A DNA stretch of 64,000 nt from Lachnospiraceae bacterium NSJ-143. Its GTDB lineage: Bacteria; Bacillota; Clostridia; Lachnospirales; Anaerotignaceae. Under the pieces are notes generated by a model that was not told the origin of the DNA, did no database searches, and saw nothing but the letters and a program-made list of their open reading frames with translations. A program made the position numbers and the translations under genes. The stretch lies in the NCBI GenBank assembly GCA_022867625.1, contig JALIFM010000003.1, positions 124,001 through 188,000 on the forward strand. Direction: 5' to 3'. Shown piece by piece: positions 17,489 through 25,815 of this stretch (positions are counted from its first letter, which is position 1; each line of letters starts with the position of its first letter).

Positions 17489-17504
17489 AACTTGTTAACA
17501 ACTT
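17489..17504. promoter_or_regulatory. Operator palindrome B of the TRAP-1 operon
   Basis: AACTTGTTAACAACTT, one base from site A and 75 bases further upstream. A related half-site, AACTTGTAAACA, occurs near 17889. The rest of 17505-17980 is AT-rich and holds no gene I can support. Confidence 0.58.
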
Positions 17505-17986
17505 GACATTTTAAGGCTTTTTACAGCCTTCTATTGGTATATTTACGCAGTTTTTATGTCTGTTTACCCAATATTTACTGTAATATTTATCAGTTGTTGC
17601 AAGTAATAAAAAAATAAACAAAACAAAAATTTATGGTAATTTTGCATGAAAGATTAAAAATGATGTAATTTTTTCTGCTTCTGAACTGTAAAATACCGAC
17701 AATACATTCAACAGTAATAAAAAAACTTAATTTTGCATTATTGAGACAGACTTAAACAGCCATGACATACATAAATAAATATTACTGAATCGCTTATATT
17801 TGTTTATATATATAGGCAAAACCCGATATGTTTGCGGTTATTTATCCAGCCATGCCAAAAACCCCCAAATTTAATCCGCGGTGGCGCAACTTGTAAACAT
17901 ATTATGCGGTTCAGTTGTTAGTAAAAAAATAACTATTAAATTTTTGCGTTGTGTAAATTAAAACTATTTAATAAAATCAAATAAAA

Positions 17987-18013
17987 TAACCGCAGGCAAA
18001 ACCCCTGCGGTCA
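17987..18013 (-). terminator. Terminator of FadR gene 2
   Basis: ACCGCAGG, 7-base loop, CCTGCGGT; the minus strand continues into a T-rich stretch. It lies about 60 bases beyond the stop of the minus-strand regulator. Confidence 0.7.
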
Positions 18014-18071
18014 AATATTTTTCAGTATTGAATGCTTGCTGAACGACACAGTACCAATTTGCAATACTGTT

Positions 18072-18764
18072 TCAGTTATACTTATTCCTATTTATCAAAT
18101 GTTCTTTCATAAGCTTTTCAGCAAGCTTTCCATCTTTGTTTTTTATAGCCTCAATTATTGCTTCATCGCGCTTAATATAGTCGGCATATATCTTATCTAT
18201 ACTGTTAAGCTCTATTGTCTCACGCTTTTCTGCGTACATATTAGGCCTTAAAGATTCGTAAATGCCGGATATAAGCCTGTTGCCGGCACATTTTATTATT
18301 CTCGAGTGGAACTCACTGCCCCAGAACACAATGTTTTCAACATCTTTGTCTGACACTGCCTCCTTAAGATTGTTTATACATTCCTCAAGGGAGGCAATAT
18401 CCTCGTCTGTCCTCTTTACTGCGGCGGAATGAGCTGTTTCCTTTTCAATTATATACCTTACTTCAAGAATTTCATCAGAATGACTTTCGTCCTGAATCAT
18501 TTCCAGAAGCCTGTTATTGCTTATTTTCTTTACGGCCTCCGGAGCTACAAAAGTACCAAGGCCCGGTTTGGACTCCAGAATCTCCGATGTATGGAGTACC
18601 TTTATTGCTGTCCTCAGCGAATTACGGCTGACATTAAAATTATTGGCCAGCTCTATCTCTCCCGGAATCCTTTCGCCTTCCTTCCAGACACCGTCCTCTA
18701 TCAGCTTTATCATCTGCTCATAAACTGTCTCAAAAACCCTGTTTTTCTGTACCGGAATAATCAT
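18072..18764 (-). CDS. FadR-type (GntR family) transcriptional regulator 2
   Basis: A 230-residue GntR protein with the winged helix in IPGEIELANNFNVSRNSLRTAIKVL (Ser-Arg-Asn recognition turn) and an FCD domain with EFHSRIIKCAGNRLI. It is clearly related to regulator 3 (20313-21035), with the same IIPVQK/IVPVAR start and ERIPGE core, so the two look like duplicates. It is divergent from the cysteine-desulfidase-like gene at 19005 and shares its 240-bp promoter region. Confidence 0.9.
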   Translation of the reverse strand: MIIPVQKNRVFETVYEQMIKLIEDGVWKEGERIPGEIELANNFNVSRNSLRTAIKVLHTSEILESKPGLGTFVAPEAVKKISNNRLLEMIQDESHSDEILEVRYIIEKETAHSAAVKRTDEDIASLEECINNLKEAVSDKDVENIVFWGSEFHSRIIKCAGNRLISGIYESLRPNMYAEKRETIELNSIDKIYADYIKRDEAIIEAIKNKDGKLAEKLMKEHLINRNKYN

Positions 18765-18918
18765 TTCCGATTCCCCTTTCCAATACCTTCCATAATTATA
18801 AATATAGTATCATTTTTCATATTTTTATTCAATAAATTAGCCCAAATTGACAAGACATAAAAATTATCATAGACCATAAATAACTGCTGTTTTTTTATTG
18901 AAAATATCAAATATCCAA

Positions 18919-18947
18919 TTGACACACAGGCATAAATATGGTAAATT
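18919..18947 (+). promoter_or_regulatory. SigA-type promoter of the cysteine-desulfidase-like gene
   Basis: TTGACA (18919-18924), 17-base spacer, TAAATT (18942-18947). An operator lies just downstream at the expected transcription start. Confidence 0.7.
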
Positions 18948-18950
18948 CTA

Positions 18951-18989
18951 ATTAGTTTAGAATCTAAATTATTTAATACATAAACTAAT
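18951..18989. promoter_or_regulatory. Operator region with TTTAGAATCTAAA palindrome
   Basis: TTTAGA-A-TCTAAA (18956-18968) is a palindrome; longer arms ATTAGTTTA and TAAACTAAT also enclose it (18951-18959, 18981-18989). The TAGAATCTA core is shared with the site in front of the MarR gene at 21134-21148. Confidence 0.6.
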
Positions 18990-19004
18990 ATGGAGGGCTT
19001 ATAA

Positions 19005-20273
19005 TTGCATAAAGAAAACCAGTTAAAATATATAAATCTGCTCAAAAAAGAGCTTATACCCGCTCTAGGCTGTACAGAGCCCATAGCCATAGCATTCGCC
19101 GCGGCCAAAGCCCGTGAGGTTCTGGGCGCCATACCGGACCGTACAGTTATGCGTTGCAGCGGCAATATAATTAAAAACGCCAAATCTGTTACAGTACCAA
19201 ACAGCGGCGGCAGACACGGAATAGAATTTGCCGCCCTTTTAGGCATCACCGGCGGAAAGGCAGATTTAATGCTTGAGACACTGAGCAGTGTCACTGAAAA
19301 AGACATTGACATGGCGGGAGAGCTTTTAAAGAATGGCGCCTGCACAGTTGAACTTATAGAAAACGCTCCTCCTCTCCAGATAGAAGCCGTTTTATACAAA
19401 GGTAACGACAGCGTCCTTGTGGAGATTAAGGACAGCCATACCAATATAGTGCGTATAGAAAAAAATGGCACCGCCGTTTTTAAAAAGGAAGCAGGCGCAG
19501 ATATCTGTCAGGACGATGATTACGGTTTCCTCACTCTTTCAGAAATATACGAGTTTGTTGAGGAAGTTGATATAAGCGAAATAAAAGACGTTCTTTTCCG
19601 TCAGGCACAGCTTAACACAGCCATATCGGAGGAGGGAATCTCAGGTTCCTACGGCATGGGCGTGGGCTCAACAATACTTAAATACTCAGGCGATACCGTT
19701 GAAGCCAAAGCAAAGGCCATGTCAGCCGCAGGCAGCGATGCCAGAATGGGCGGCTGCCCGCTTCCGGTTGTTATCAACTGCGGCAGCGGAAATCAGGGCA
19801 TAACAGCGTGTATGCCTGTGCTTGTTTACGCTGAGCACCTTAATGTCTCTGAAGATAAAAAATACAGGGCTCTGGCACTCAGCAACCTTATATCCCTCTA
19901 CCAGAAAAAATACCTTGGCCGTCTGAGCGCCTACTGCGGAGCCGTATGTGCCGCCTGCGGAAGCGGAGCCGCCATAGCGTATCTCGCCACAGGCGATTTT
20001 GATGTGGTGTCAAGGACAATCACAAACACTCTCGGAAACGTATCCGGAATAGTCTGCGACGGAGCAAAAGCCTCATGTGCGGCCAAAATAGCCTCATGTG
20101 TTGACTCGGCAATTATGGGACTTCACATGGCTATGGAAAACAGGGCGTTTAACTCAGGCGACGGCATAATAAAAGGCTCAGTTGACAAGACAATACAGTC
20201 AGCCGGAAGGCTCGGCCGAATGGGCATGAAGGACACCGACACCGAGATACTGCGCATAATGCTTGACAGCTGA
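19005..20273 (+). CDS. L-cysteine desulfidase-like (CyuA/UPF0597) protein 1
   Basis: A 422-residue member of the CyuA/UPF0597 family, related to the serine dehydratase alpha fold; iron-sulfur proteins that split cysteine to pyruvate, ammonia and sulfide or deaminate related amino acids. Conserved Cys-containing motifs are LGCTEPIAIAFAAAKAR (about 22), NCGSGNQGITACMP, CGAVCAACGSGAA and CDGAKASCAAKIASC. The TTG at 19005 has GGAGGG 8 bases upstream. The gene is monocistronic between a SigA promoter and a strong terminator. A homologue is encoded at 24511 in the TRAP-2 operon. Substrate preference (Cys, Ser, Thr) cannot be decided. Confidence 0.87.
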   Translation: MHKENQLKYINLLKKELIPALGCTEPIAIAFAAAKAREVLGAIPDRTVMRCSGNIIKNAKSVTVPNSGGRHGIEFAALLGITGGKADLMLETLSSVTEKDIDMAGELLKNGACTVELIENAPPLQIEAVLYKGNDSVLVEIKDSHTNIVRIEKNGTAVFKKEAGADICQDDDYGFLTLSEIYEFVEEVDISEIKDVLFRQAQLNTAISEEGISGSYGMGVGSTILKYSGDTVEAKAKAMSAAGSDARMGGCPLPVVINCGSGNQGITACMPVLVYAEHLNVSEDKKYRALALSNLISLYQKKYLGRLSAYCGAVCAACGSGAAIAYLATGDFDVVSRTITNTLGNVSGIVCDGAKASCAAKIASCVDSAIMGLHMAMENRAFNSGDGIIKGSVDKTIQSAGRLGRMGMKDTDTEILRIMLDS

Positions 20274-20280
20274 CATATAC

Positions 20281-20314
20281 AGCCTGCCCTTACAGATTAA
20301 TGGGCAGGCTTTTT
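20281..20314 (+). terminator. Rho-independent terminator
   Basis: AGCCTGCCC, 12-base loop, GGGCAGGCT, then T5. It separates the desulfidase-like gene from the converging FadR gene 3. Confidence 0.9.
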
Positions 20315-21035
20315 ACATGCTCTGCCTTACCCTCGCAGCGTCCTCTATGCCTTTCAGCCTTATTTCCATATGCTCCACCATAAGCCTTCTTGCAAGCTCA
20401 CCGTCGTTCTGCCTGAAGGCATCTATTATCCTTCTGTCATGAGCGATAAATTTATCATAAACTTCCTTTAGCCCGTTCATGTTAAGATACCACTGTCGGT
20501 CATGGTCAAGGTTTGACTTAAGCGATTTATAAATGCTGAGCATTATCTGGTTTCCGGTTATCTCCACAATCTGAATATGAAACTGGCTTCCCCAGTATAT
20601 TACTTTCTCAACATCGCCCTGCTCCACGGCCTCGCTTAAGCTGTCAATACAGTGTTCCAGCTTTTTTACATCGTCGGGGCCGCATTTAACCGCCGCCTGG
20701 TATGCCGTTTCCTTGTCCAGTATTGTACGCACCTCCACAACCTCTTTGGCATACTCCTCATCCTGCATCATGCTCATAAGTCGGCTGTTTTTTATTTTTT
20801 TTGAAGCGTCCCCAGCCACAAAAGTGCCTATTCCGGGCTTTGACACTAGTATCTCAGATGAGTGGAGCACCTTAACCGCTGTTCTCAGGGAATTGCGGCT
20901 TACATTAAACTGCTCGGCAAGATAAACCTCACCGGGTATTCGTTCTCCCTCTTTCCATATACCTTTTTCTATAAAATCTATCATCTGCATATATACAGAC
21001 TCATAAAGCTGTTTTCTGGCTACTGGCACAATCAT
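20313..21035 (-). CDS. FadR-type (GntR family) transcriptional regulator 3
   Basis: A 240-residue regulator: winged helix with IPGEVYLAEQFNVSRNSLRTAVKVL and FCD domain with SQFHIQIVEITGNQIM. It is a close paralogue of regulator 2. AGGAGG stands 8 bases before the ATG. It is divergent from the MarR gene. One of regulators 2 and 3 is the likely reader of the TAAACATGTTTA sites in front of the TRAP-2 operon. Confidence 0.9.
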   Translation of the reverse strand: MIVPVARKQLYESVYMQMIDFIEKGIWKEGERIPGEVYLAEQFNVSRNSLRTAVKVLHSSEILVSKPGIGTFVAGDASKKIKNSRLMSMMQDEEYAKEVVEVRTILDKETAYQAAVKCGPDDVKKLEHCIDSLSEAVEQGDVEKVIYWGSQFHIQIVEITGNQIMLSIYKSLKSNLDHDRQWYLNMNGLKEVYDKFIAHDRRIIDAFRQNDGELARRLMVEHMEIRLKGIEDAARVRQSM

Positions 21036-21099
21036 TTAAAATTCCTCCTAAAATATACAAGGTTTAAGGCCGGTGTGACCCGTTAAACCCTTTTTACAG

Positions 21100-21132
21100 T
21101 TGACCATGTGTACATAAATATGTTAATATAAT
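21100..21132 (+). promoter_or_regulatory. Promoter of the MarR gene
   Basis: TTGACC (21100-21105) with TAATAT (21124-21129, 18-base spacer) or the overlapping TATAAT (21127-21132). The operator palindrome follows immediately. Confidence 0.55.
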
Positions 21133-21133
21133 T

Positions 21134-21148
21134 GTATAGAATCTATAC
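21134..21148. promoter_or_regulatory. Operator palindrome GTATAGAATCTATAC
   Basis: A perfect 15-nt palindrome around a central A at the expected transcription start of the MarR gene. It shares TAGAATCTA with the operator of the desulfidase-like gene at 18956-18968. Confidence 0.62.
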
Positions 21149-21173
21149 TATATCTTTTATTCTGCAAAGGCGT

Positions 21174-21704
21174 GTGACAGCTGAATTGAAAACCGAAAAT
21201 GAGAAAACTACAGACATACATGCGGCAGACTGCTGTGAAAGCGGCCTGCTAAATGACGTAAACCACCGAACCGGCGCGCTTTCGGCCTTTGTTATACTTT
21301 TTTACAGCCAGATGTCAACCCCTATAGATATAGGGCTGGACAAAAAGGTGACGCCTATAGAAATGAGCATACTTATAAGCATAACCGAAACACCCGGTAT
21401 AACCGGCACAGAGCTTTCAAAAATGTGGTGCAAGACAAAGGGCGCCATATCCCAGATAATAAAAAAGCTTGAGGAAAAGCAGCTTATATACCGTATTAAA
21501 AGTGAAAAAGACTCAAAGGTTTATTTTCTTTATCCAACTCAGAAGGGCATTGATATAAAGGATACATACTTCAAAAGGGATTTGTACATGACCCCAAAAA
21601 TAATAGAGCAGCTGTTAAAAACCTGCTCCAAAGACGATATCCGCGGTTTTTATAATGTGATAGAACATTATTCTGAATTGATTATAAATAAAAATGTTAT
21701 ATGA
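21174..21704 (+). CDS. MarR family transcriptional regulator
   Basis: A 176-residue regulator with a winged helix: SILISITETPGITGTELSKMWCKTKGAISQIIKKLEEKQLI and the wing SEKDSKVYFLYPT, recognised by its TGTELSK and KGAISQIIKKLE turns. I chose the GTG at 21174 because an in-frame TTG at 21132 would lie upstream of the likely transcription start; AAAGG lies just before. It probably represses itself and the desulfidase-like gene through the shared TAGAATCTA operators. It ends at a strong terminator. Confidence 0.85.
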   Translation: MTAELKTENEKTTDIHAADCCESGLLNDVNHRTGALSAFVILFYSQMSTPIDIGLDKKVTPIEMSILISITETPGITGTELSKMWCKTKGAISQIIKKLEEKQLIYRIKSEKDSKVYFLYPTQKGIDIKDTYFKRDLYMTPKIIEQLLKTCSKDDIRGFYNVIEHYSELIINKNVI

Positions 21705-21725
21705 GCGGCTTTAAGCCGCTTTTTT
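21702..21725 (+). terminator. Terminator of the MarR gene
   Basis: AGCGGC, TTTA, AGCCGCT followed by T6, overlapping the end of the gene. Confidence 0.85.
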
Positions 21726-21811
21726 GTTTTGGAATCCTTTTCAGCTTTAACACAGCTTTAAATCGGCAAAGCGGGCCGGTTGACACCCGCCCTGCCATCA
21801 GAATAAGTTTC

Positions 21812-22888
21812 TTATTTAACCATTTCAAGTATTTCTTCTTTAGTTTTTCCAGCAAGTCCAAGCTTTTCAGCCGTGCGCCCGTCCGAGGCAAAATCTCTGC
21901 CAAGCATTAAGCTTTCAAGCAGTATAACAGCGTCAATAGCCGGTGTAGGCACACCCAGAAGCTTTCCTATTGATGATGTTGGCACAAGGTCACAGAGTGT
22001 ATCCTCCTGGAAGAATCTGTGGTTTGTGTCTGCCGGCGATTTTATGCCTTTATAAGGCACACAGGACTGTATGGCATCGTACAGGTTATCCGGCTCAAGA
22101 CCATACATAGACTTAAGGTGAGGAAGCAGAGGTTCTGCATTTATGCCAAGAGCAGCGCACACAGCCACCCTTTCCCTATCGGCCTCGTCTATTATCCGGC
22201 ATATTCCCGGTGTAAGGCCCTCTATGTAGTAATCAAAAGGCTGTTTAAGCTCAACCTTATTGGCATTCATAACGCATGGTATTGAATGGAGCATTCCTCC
22301 GCCTCCGCCAAAGCCGGTTTCAAGCACATTTTCCGCCGGAACAAAGCATGGGAAAATATCCTTAAGAGCCTCAGCAACAACCGCCGCGTTTTTCGCAGGA
22401 ATTGAGGCAAGCTTTACCTTAGCCTTTATGCCCGAATGGAATGTGTGTCCTGTTTCCATAGTACGGCAGGCAAACATCAAATCCGAAGCTTCGCATATCA
22501 CAGGCTTTGCCGCTGAGCCTGAGCGGTCAAGCGCCTTGCGGAAGTTAAGCACACCGCCCGTATGTCCCGGGTTGAGTATAATTGTCTGGCTGTCAGTAAT
22601 TGAGGCCGCTATAGCCTCCGCCACATCATTGTGCGCGTCTGTTGTTGTGCATACCATAATAAAATCGGCGTCTTTTACACATTCTGCCGCGTCAGCTGTT
22701 ATCAGGTCAGGCTTTGCCTGTGCCTCAGTCTTTCCTGTGGCCTTCAGAAACTCAAGGCCATTGAGGGCCTCAACCTTTTTGGCGTCCTTATCCATAAGCT
22801 TTACTGTATATCCCTTTTCCTTCAAAATTATGGACATCAGCGTTCCGCCTGCGCCGGCGCCTATAACCGCAAAACTTAATCTTTTCAT
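21812..22888 (-). CDS. Octopine/nopaline (opine) dehydrogenase family protein
   Basis: A 358-residue enzyme with an N-terminal Rossmann fold (VIGAGAGGTLMSIILKEKG, then the acidic MDKD that binds NAD(P)) and a C-terminal octopine-dehydrogenase domain carrying the catalytic His region SIPCVMNANKVEL and DADRE-type helix. These enzymes reversibly condense an amino acid with a 2-oxo acid; in a catabolic operon they run in reverse and release the amino acid. It is the last gene of the TRAP-2 operon, behind serine dehydratase and a desulfidase-like gene, so serine or cysteine is a likely product. RBS AAGGGGGAA precedes the ATG. Confidence 0.85.
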   Translation of the reverse strand: MKRLSFAVIGAGAGGTLMSIILKEKGYTVKLMDKDAKKVEALNGLEFLKATGKTEAQAKPDLITADAAECVKDADFIMVCTTTDAHNDVAEAIAASITDSQTIILNPGHTGGVLNFRKALDRSGSAAKPVICEASDLMFACRTMETGHTFHSGIKAKVKLASIPAKNAAVVAEALKDIFPCFVPAENVLETGFGGGGGMLHSIPCVMNANKVELKQPFDYYIEGLTPGICRIIDEADRERVAVCAALGINAEPLLPHLKSMYGLEPDNLYDAIQSCVPYKGIKSPADTNHRFFQEDTLCDLVPTSSIGKLLGVPTPAIDAVILLESLMLGRDFASDGRTAEKLGLAGKTKEEILEMVK

Positions 22889-22916
22889 TCTGGTTCCCCC
22901 TTATCAAACAATATAT

Positions 22917-24494
22917 TTATTCCCCTTTTTCCGGGAGAGTAAGGTCTCTGTTTACCTTCTTTTCAATTTCTCTGGCAAGTTTAGCCTCAACAGTACAGCC
23001 GAGTCCGCCGTATCCTCCCCTGAGCTGCGGAGGCAGAAGCTTCTGGGTGTTGCACAGGGCTTTTATAACCTCGTCAGGGCTTACATAGCTCTCTATACCG
23101 GCAAGGGCCATGTCACAGCCGGAAAACGCGTTGGCCACCCCTATGCCGTTTCTTCTTATACATGGTATTTCAGACGAGCCGCCTATCCTGTCGCATATAA
23201 GACCGAGTATGTTTTTCATTGAAAGCGCCATGGCGTGGCAGATTGTCTTTGTATCTCCGCCGCCAAGGTAAGCCAGCGCCGCCGCGGCTATAGCCGACGA
23301 AACGCCGATTTCACCCTGACAGCCGCCGCCCATGCCTGAAAAGCTGGCGTTATGGTAATACATGCAGACTCCCGCAGCTGCGGCCACAAACAGCGAATTA
23401 ATAAGCTCCTCGTCAGTGCAGTGCCTGTCCTCCTGCACAGTGAGTATGCACCCGGGCACAATACCGCAGGAGCCGCCTGTAGGCGCCGCCACAACACGGT
23501 TCATTGAGCAGTCCATCTCCATTGTGGCAAGGGCCTTGGCTATGGCCCTTCCAAGTGTTGAGCCGCCGAGTATTTTACCGTCGGCAATAGCCTTCATCAT
23601 TTTCTTTCCGTCACAGCCGGTGCCAAAGCCGAAAAGTGTATGTATATCATCTGTAAGGCCTGTATTTACAGTCTCTCTCATATACTCAAGATTCTGTTTC
23701 ATCTGGTCCCATATTTCATCACGGCTTCTGCCGGAACGGCCCATCTCGTAGTCTATTGCAAGCTCCGGAACAGTCTTTCCGGTTTTCTCAGAGAGTTTCA
23801 TAAGCTCCTCAAATGTCCTGAAAAGCGGCTCATGAGGCACAAATCCAAATGACAGGAAAGGCTCTGTAAAAAGCGTCTTTGAAACTCCCGATATTTTTTT
23901 TATCTCATCGGCAGCCGACTCGTCCATTTTAAGCGGAACACCCATATAAATTAAGTATCTGCCGTTTTTGCAGTCTTTTTTTATTGCTGTGCCCTTCGGC
24001 AAAATTTTGGACAGGCTTTCAGAGACATCTCTGTCCGCCCAGACAAAAAGGTGTTTTTCAGTGCTTGCAAGCTCCACATCAAAGTCATCTATGCCTATTA
24101 TTGATATGCTCCCGCCGCCGACAGAAACACCCGTTATATCACATCTTTTGCCGGATACCTGCTCCATTGAAAGGCGGACAGTCAGCCCGCTTTCGGGAAG
24201 CGGCGGCTTAAATTTGCTCGCTGAAAGCTTAATGCCCTTTTCTTCAGCTATTTTCATTGCATTTTTAAGCTCCGGGTCATATTCCCTCATACCCATAGCG
24301 CCGCCTATAAGGGCCAGATGGCTTCTTAAGCCGGCATAACCGTCATTCCTTGGGTGAAATTTCAAATCTATGCTCTTTAACGGTTCGTCAAGGAACTTTC
24401 CGGCAGCCCAGCCGAGCCTTGCCATTCCCGCCGTACCTGAGCTTGAAGGCCCGACCATAACAGGGCCTATTACTTCAAATACGCTGATATCCAT
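22917..24494 (-). CDS. L-serine ammonia-lyase, iron-sulfur type, single chain
   Basis: L-serine to pyruvate plus ammonia. Here the beta (N-terminal) and alpha (C-terminal) parts are fused in 525 residues. The beta part starts ISVFEVIGPVMVGPSSSGTAG; the alpha part has PTGGSCGIVPGCILT, GMGGGCQGEIGVSSA and CDRIGGSSEIPC, which contain the cluster-binding cysteines. An ACT-like segment separates the parts (about 120-190). AGGAGGG precedes the ATG. It lies between a desulfidase-like gene (16 bases) and the opine dehydrogenase gene (28 bases), in the TRAP-2 operon. Confidence 0.93.
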   Translation of the reverse strand: MDISVFEVIGPVMVGPSSSGTAGMARLGWAAGKFLDEPLKSIDLKFHPRNDGYAGLRSHLALIGGAMGMREYDPELKNAMKIAEEKGIKLSASKFKPPLPESGLTVRLSMEQVSGKRCDITGVSVGGGSISIIGIDDFDVELASTEKHLFVWADRDVSESLSKILPKGTAIKKDCKNGRYLIYMGVPLKMDESAADEIKKISGVSKTLFTEPFLSFGFVPHEPLFRTFEELMKLSEKTGKTVPELAIDYEMGRSGRSRDEIWDQMKQNLEYMRETVNTGLTDDIHTLFGFGTGCDGKKMMKAIADGKILGGSTLGRAIAKALATMEMDCSMNRVVAAPTGGSCGIVPGCILTVQEDRHCTDEELINSLFVAAAAGVCMYYHNASFSGMGGGCQGEIGVSSAIAAAALAYLGGGDTKTICHAMALSMKNILGLICDRIGGSSEIPCIRRNGIGVANAFSGCDMALAGIESYVSPDEVIKALCNTQKLLPPQLRGGYGGLGCTVEAKLAREIEKKVNRDLTLPEKGE

Positions 24495-24510
24495 TTTTTA
24501 CCCTCCTGAA

Positions 24511-25794
24511 TCAAAAGTGTTTTTCATACAATGCACGGCAAAGCATTAAATCGCTTTCCGCCATTCCCGTTCTGGCAAACTTACCCATAAACTCCATGCT
24601 CCTGTCCGCCGTTTCTGCGCAGACTCCCTCGTTTTTATTAACCTCAACACCGTCAAGCGCCATAAAAGCTCCGTCCATGGCACATTCCGCTGCTGTTGAA
24701 AGCTTAAGTGCGCATGCAGTCCTCGCTCCGTCGCAAAGTATTCCAAACACGTTTACTATTGTATTATTTACGGCCATTTCCACTTCCTTCAGCCCGCCGC
24801 CAAACAGCATGGCTGTTCCTGCCGCCACCCCAAGGGAGGCCGCCACGGCACAGGCACACATAGCCGAATGTCTTCCTATTTTGTTTTTGCAGCTTATTGT
24901 CACAAGATACCCGCAGGCAAGAGCCCTCAGAAGGTCCTGTTCGCTTTTTTCATAATCCTCGGCAAGGCTTAAGAGCGGCATGCACACAGCTATACCGGCG
25001 TTGCCGCTTGTAGCGCAGCTCATAGCCTCAAGTCCTGTACCTTCCATACGCGCCTCAGATGCGGCACAGGTCATGGCCTTGGCCTTTTTTAAAGGTATAT
25101 CAGCCATTCTTTTGAGCATGCTCCTGCCAAAACCCGGGCTTTTCGATTTTTCTGAAAGCCCGTAATCACAGAGCCTTCTGTTAAGCCTTATGGCTTCCTT
25201 TAGAAATTCCAAATCCCCTGAATCAGCTTCCAGCGAAAAGTTCACTATATCACTTAAAGAATACCTGCTTATAGTATCCTTTGACTCATCAAGAATCTTC
25301 TCCCTCGAAAACCCATCACCGAATATTGCCCTGCCATTGGCCTCTTTGTACACAACATTGCTGTGTGTCCTAGCAACAACAGCGCGCCCCTCGCCCTTAT
25401 CCGTAACAACGCGCACATCTGTGTATACGCCTATTATGTCTGTGTCCCAGTCGGGCGTAACCTCCACACAACCGGAATCAGCAAGGCTTACAGCCAAAGC
25501 CACATCATCCTGTGTCGCGTCACTGAGCACCTCAAGGCCGCAGCCGGGCCTTCCGCAAAGCGCTCCAAGGGCCGCGGCGTTTTTAAGCCCCTTAACCCCA
25601 AGGGGCGGTATGCCGACATCGCTGTTTTTGGAACACATATCCTTATCCACAAGTGCGTATATTTTCTTTATCCTTCCTCCAACAGCTTCATAAGCCTCAC
25701 AGGCAGCAAGTGCCACCCCCACAGGCCCCGAGCACCCTAAGGAAGGCTTAACCTCATGTTTTAATATGCTTAAAAGCTCCTGTACGCTCTCCAA
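24511..25794 (-). CDS. L-cysteine desulfidase-like (CyuA/UPF0597) protein 2
   Basis: A 427-residue homologue of the protein at 19005. It keeps LGCSGPVGVALAACEAYE, TSGNAGIAVCMPLLSLAE, CACAVAASLGVAAG and CDGARTACALK, but the N-terminal motif has Ser-Gly where the other has Thr-Glu, so the substrate may differ. The start is a TTG with GGAAGGA 6 bases upstream. It is part of the TRAP-2 operon directly before serine dehydratase. Confidence 0.85.
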   Translation of the reverse strand: MESVQELLSILKHEVKPSLGCSGPVGVALAACEAYEAVGGRIKKIYALVDKDMCSKNSDVGIPPLGVKGLKNAAALGALCGRPGCGLEVLSDATQDDVALAVSLADSGCVEVTPDWDTDIIGVYTDVRVVTDKGEGRAVVARTHSNVVYKEANGRAIFGDGFSREKILDESKDTISRYSLSDIVNFSLEADSGDLEFLKEAIRLNRRLCDYGLSEKSKSPGFGRSMLKRMADIPLKKAKAMTCAASEARMEGTGLEAMSCATSGNAGIAVCMPLLSLAEDYEKSEQDLLRALACGYLVTISCKNKIGRHSAMCACAVAASLGVAAGTAMLFGGGLKEVEMAVNNTIVNVFGILCDGARTACALKLSTAAECAMDGAFMALDGVEVNKNEGVCAETADRSMEFMGKFARTGMAESDLMLCRALYEKHF

Positions 25795-25815
25795 ATTTAT
25801 CCTTCCCCCTGAGAA

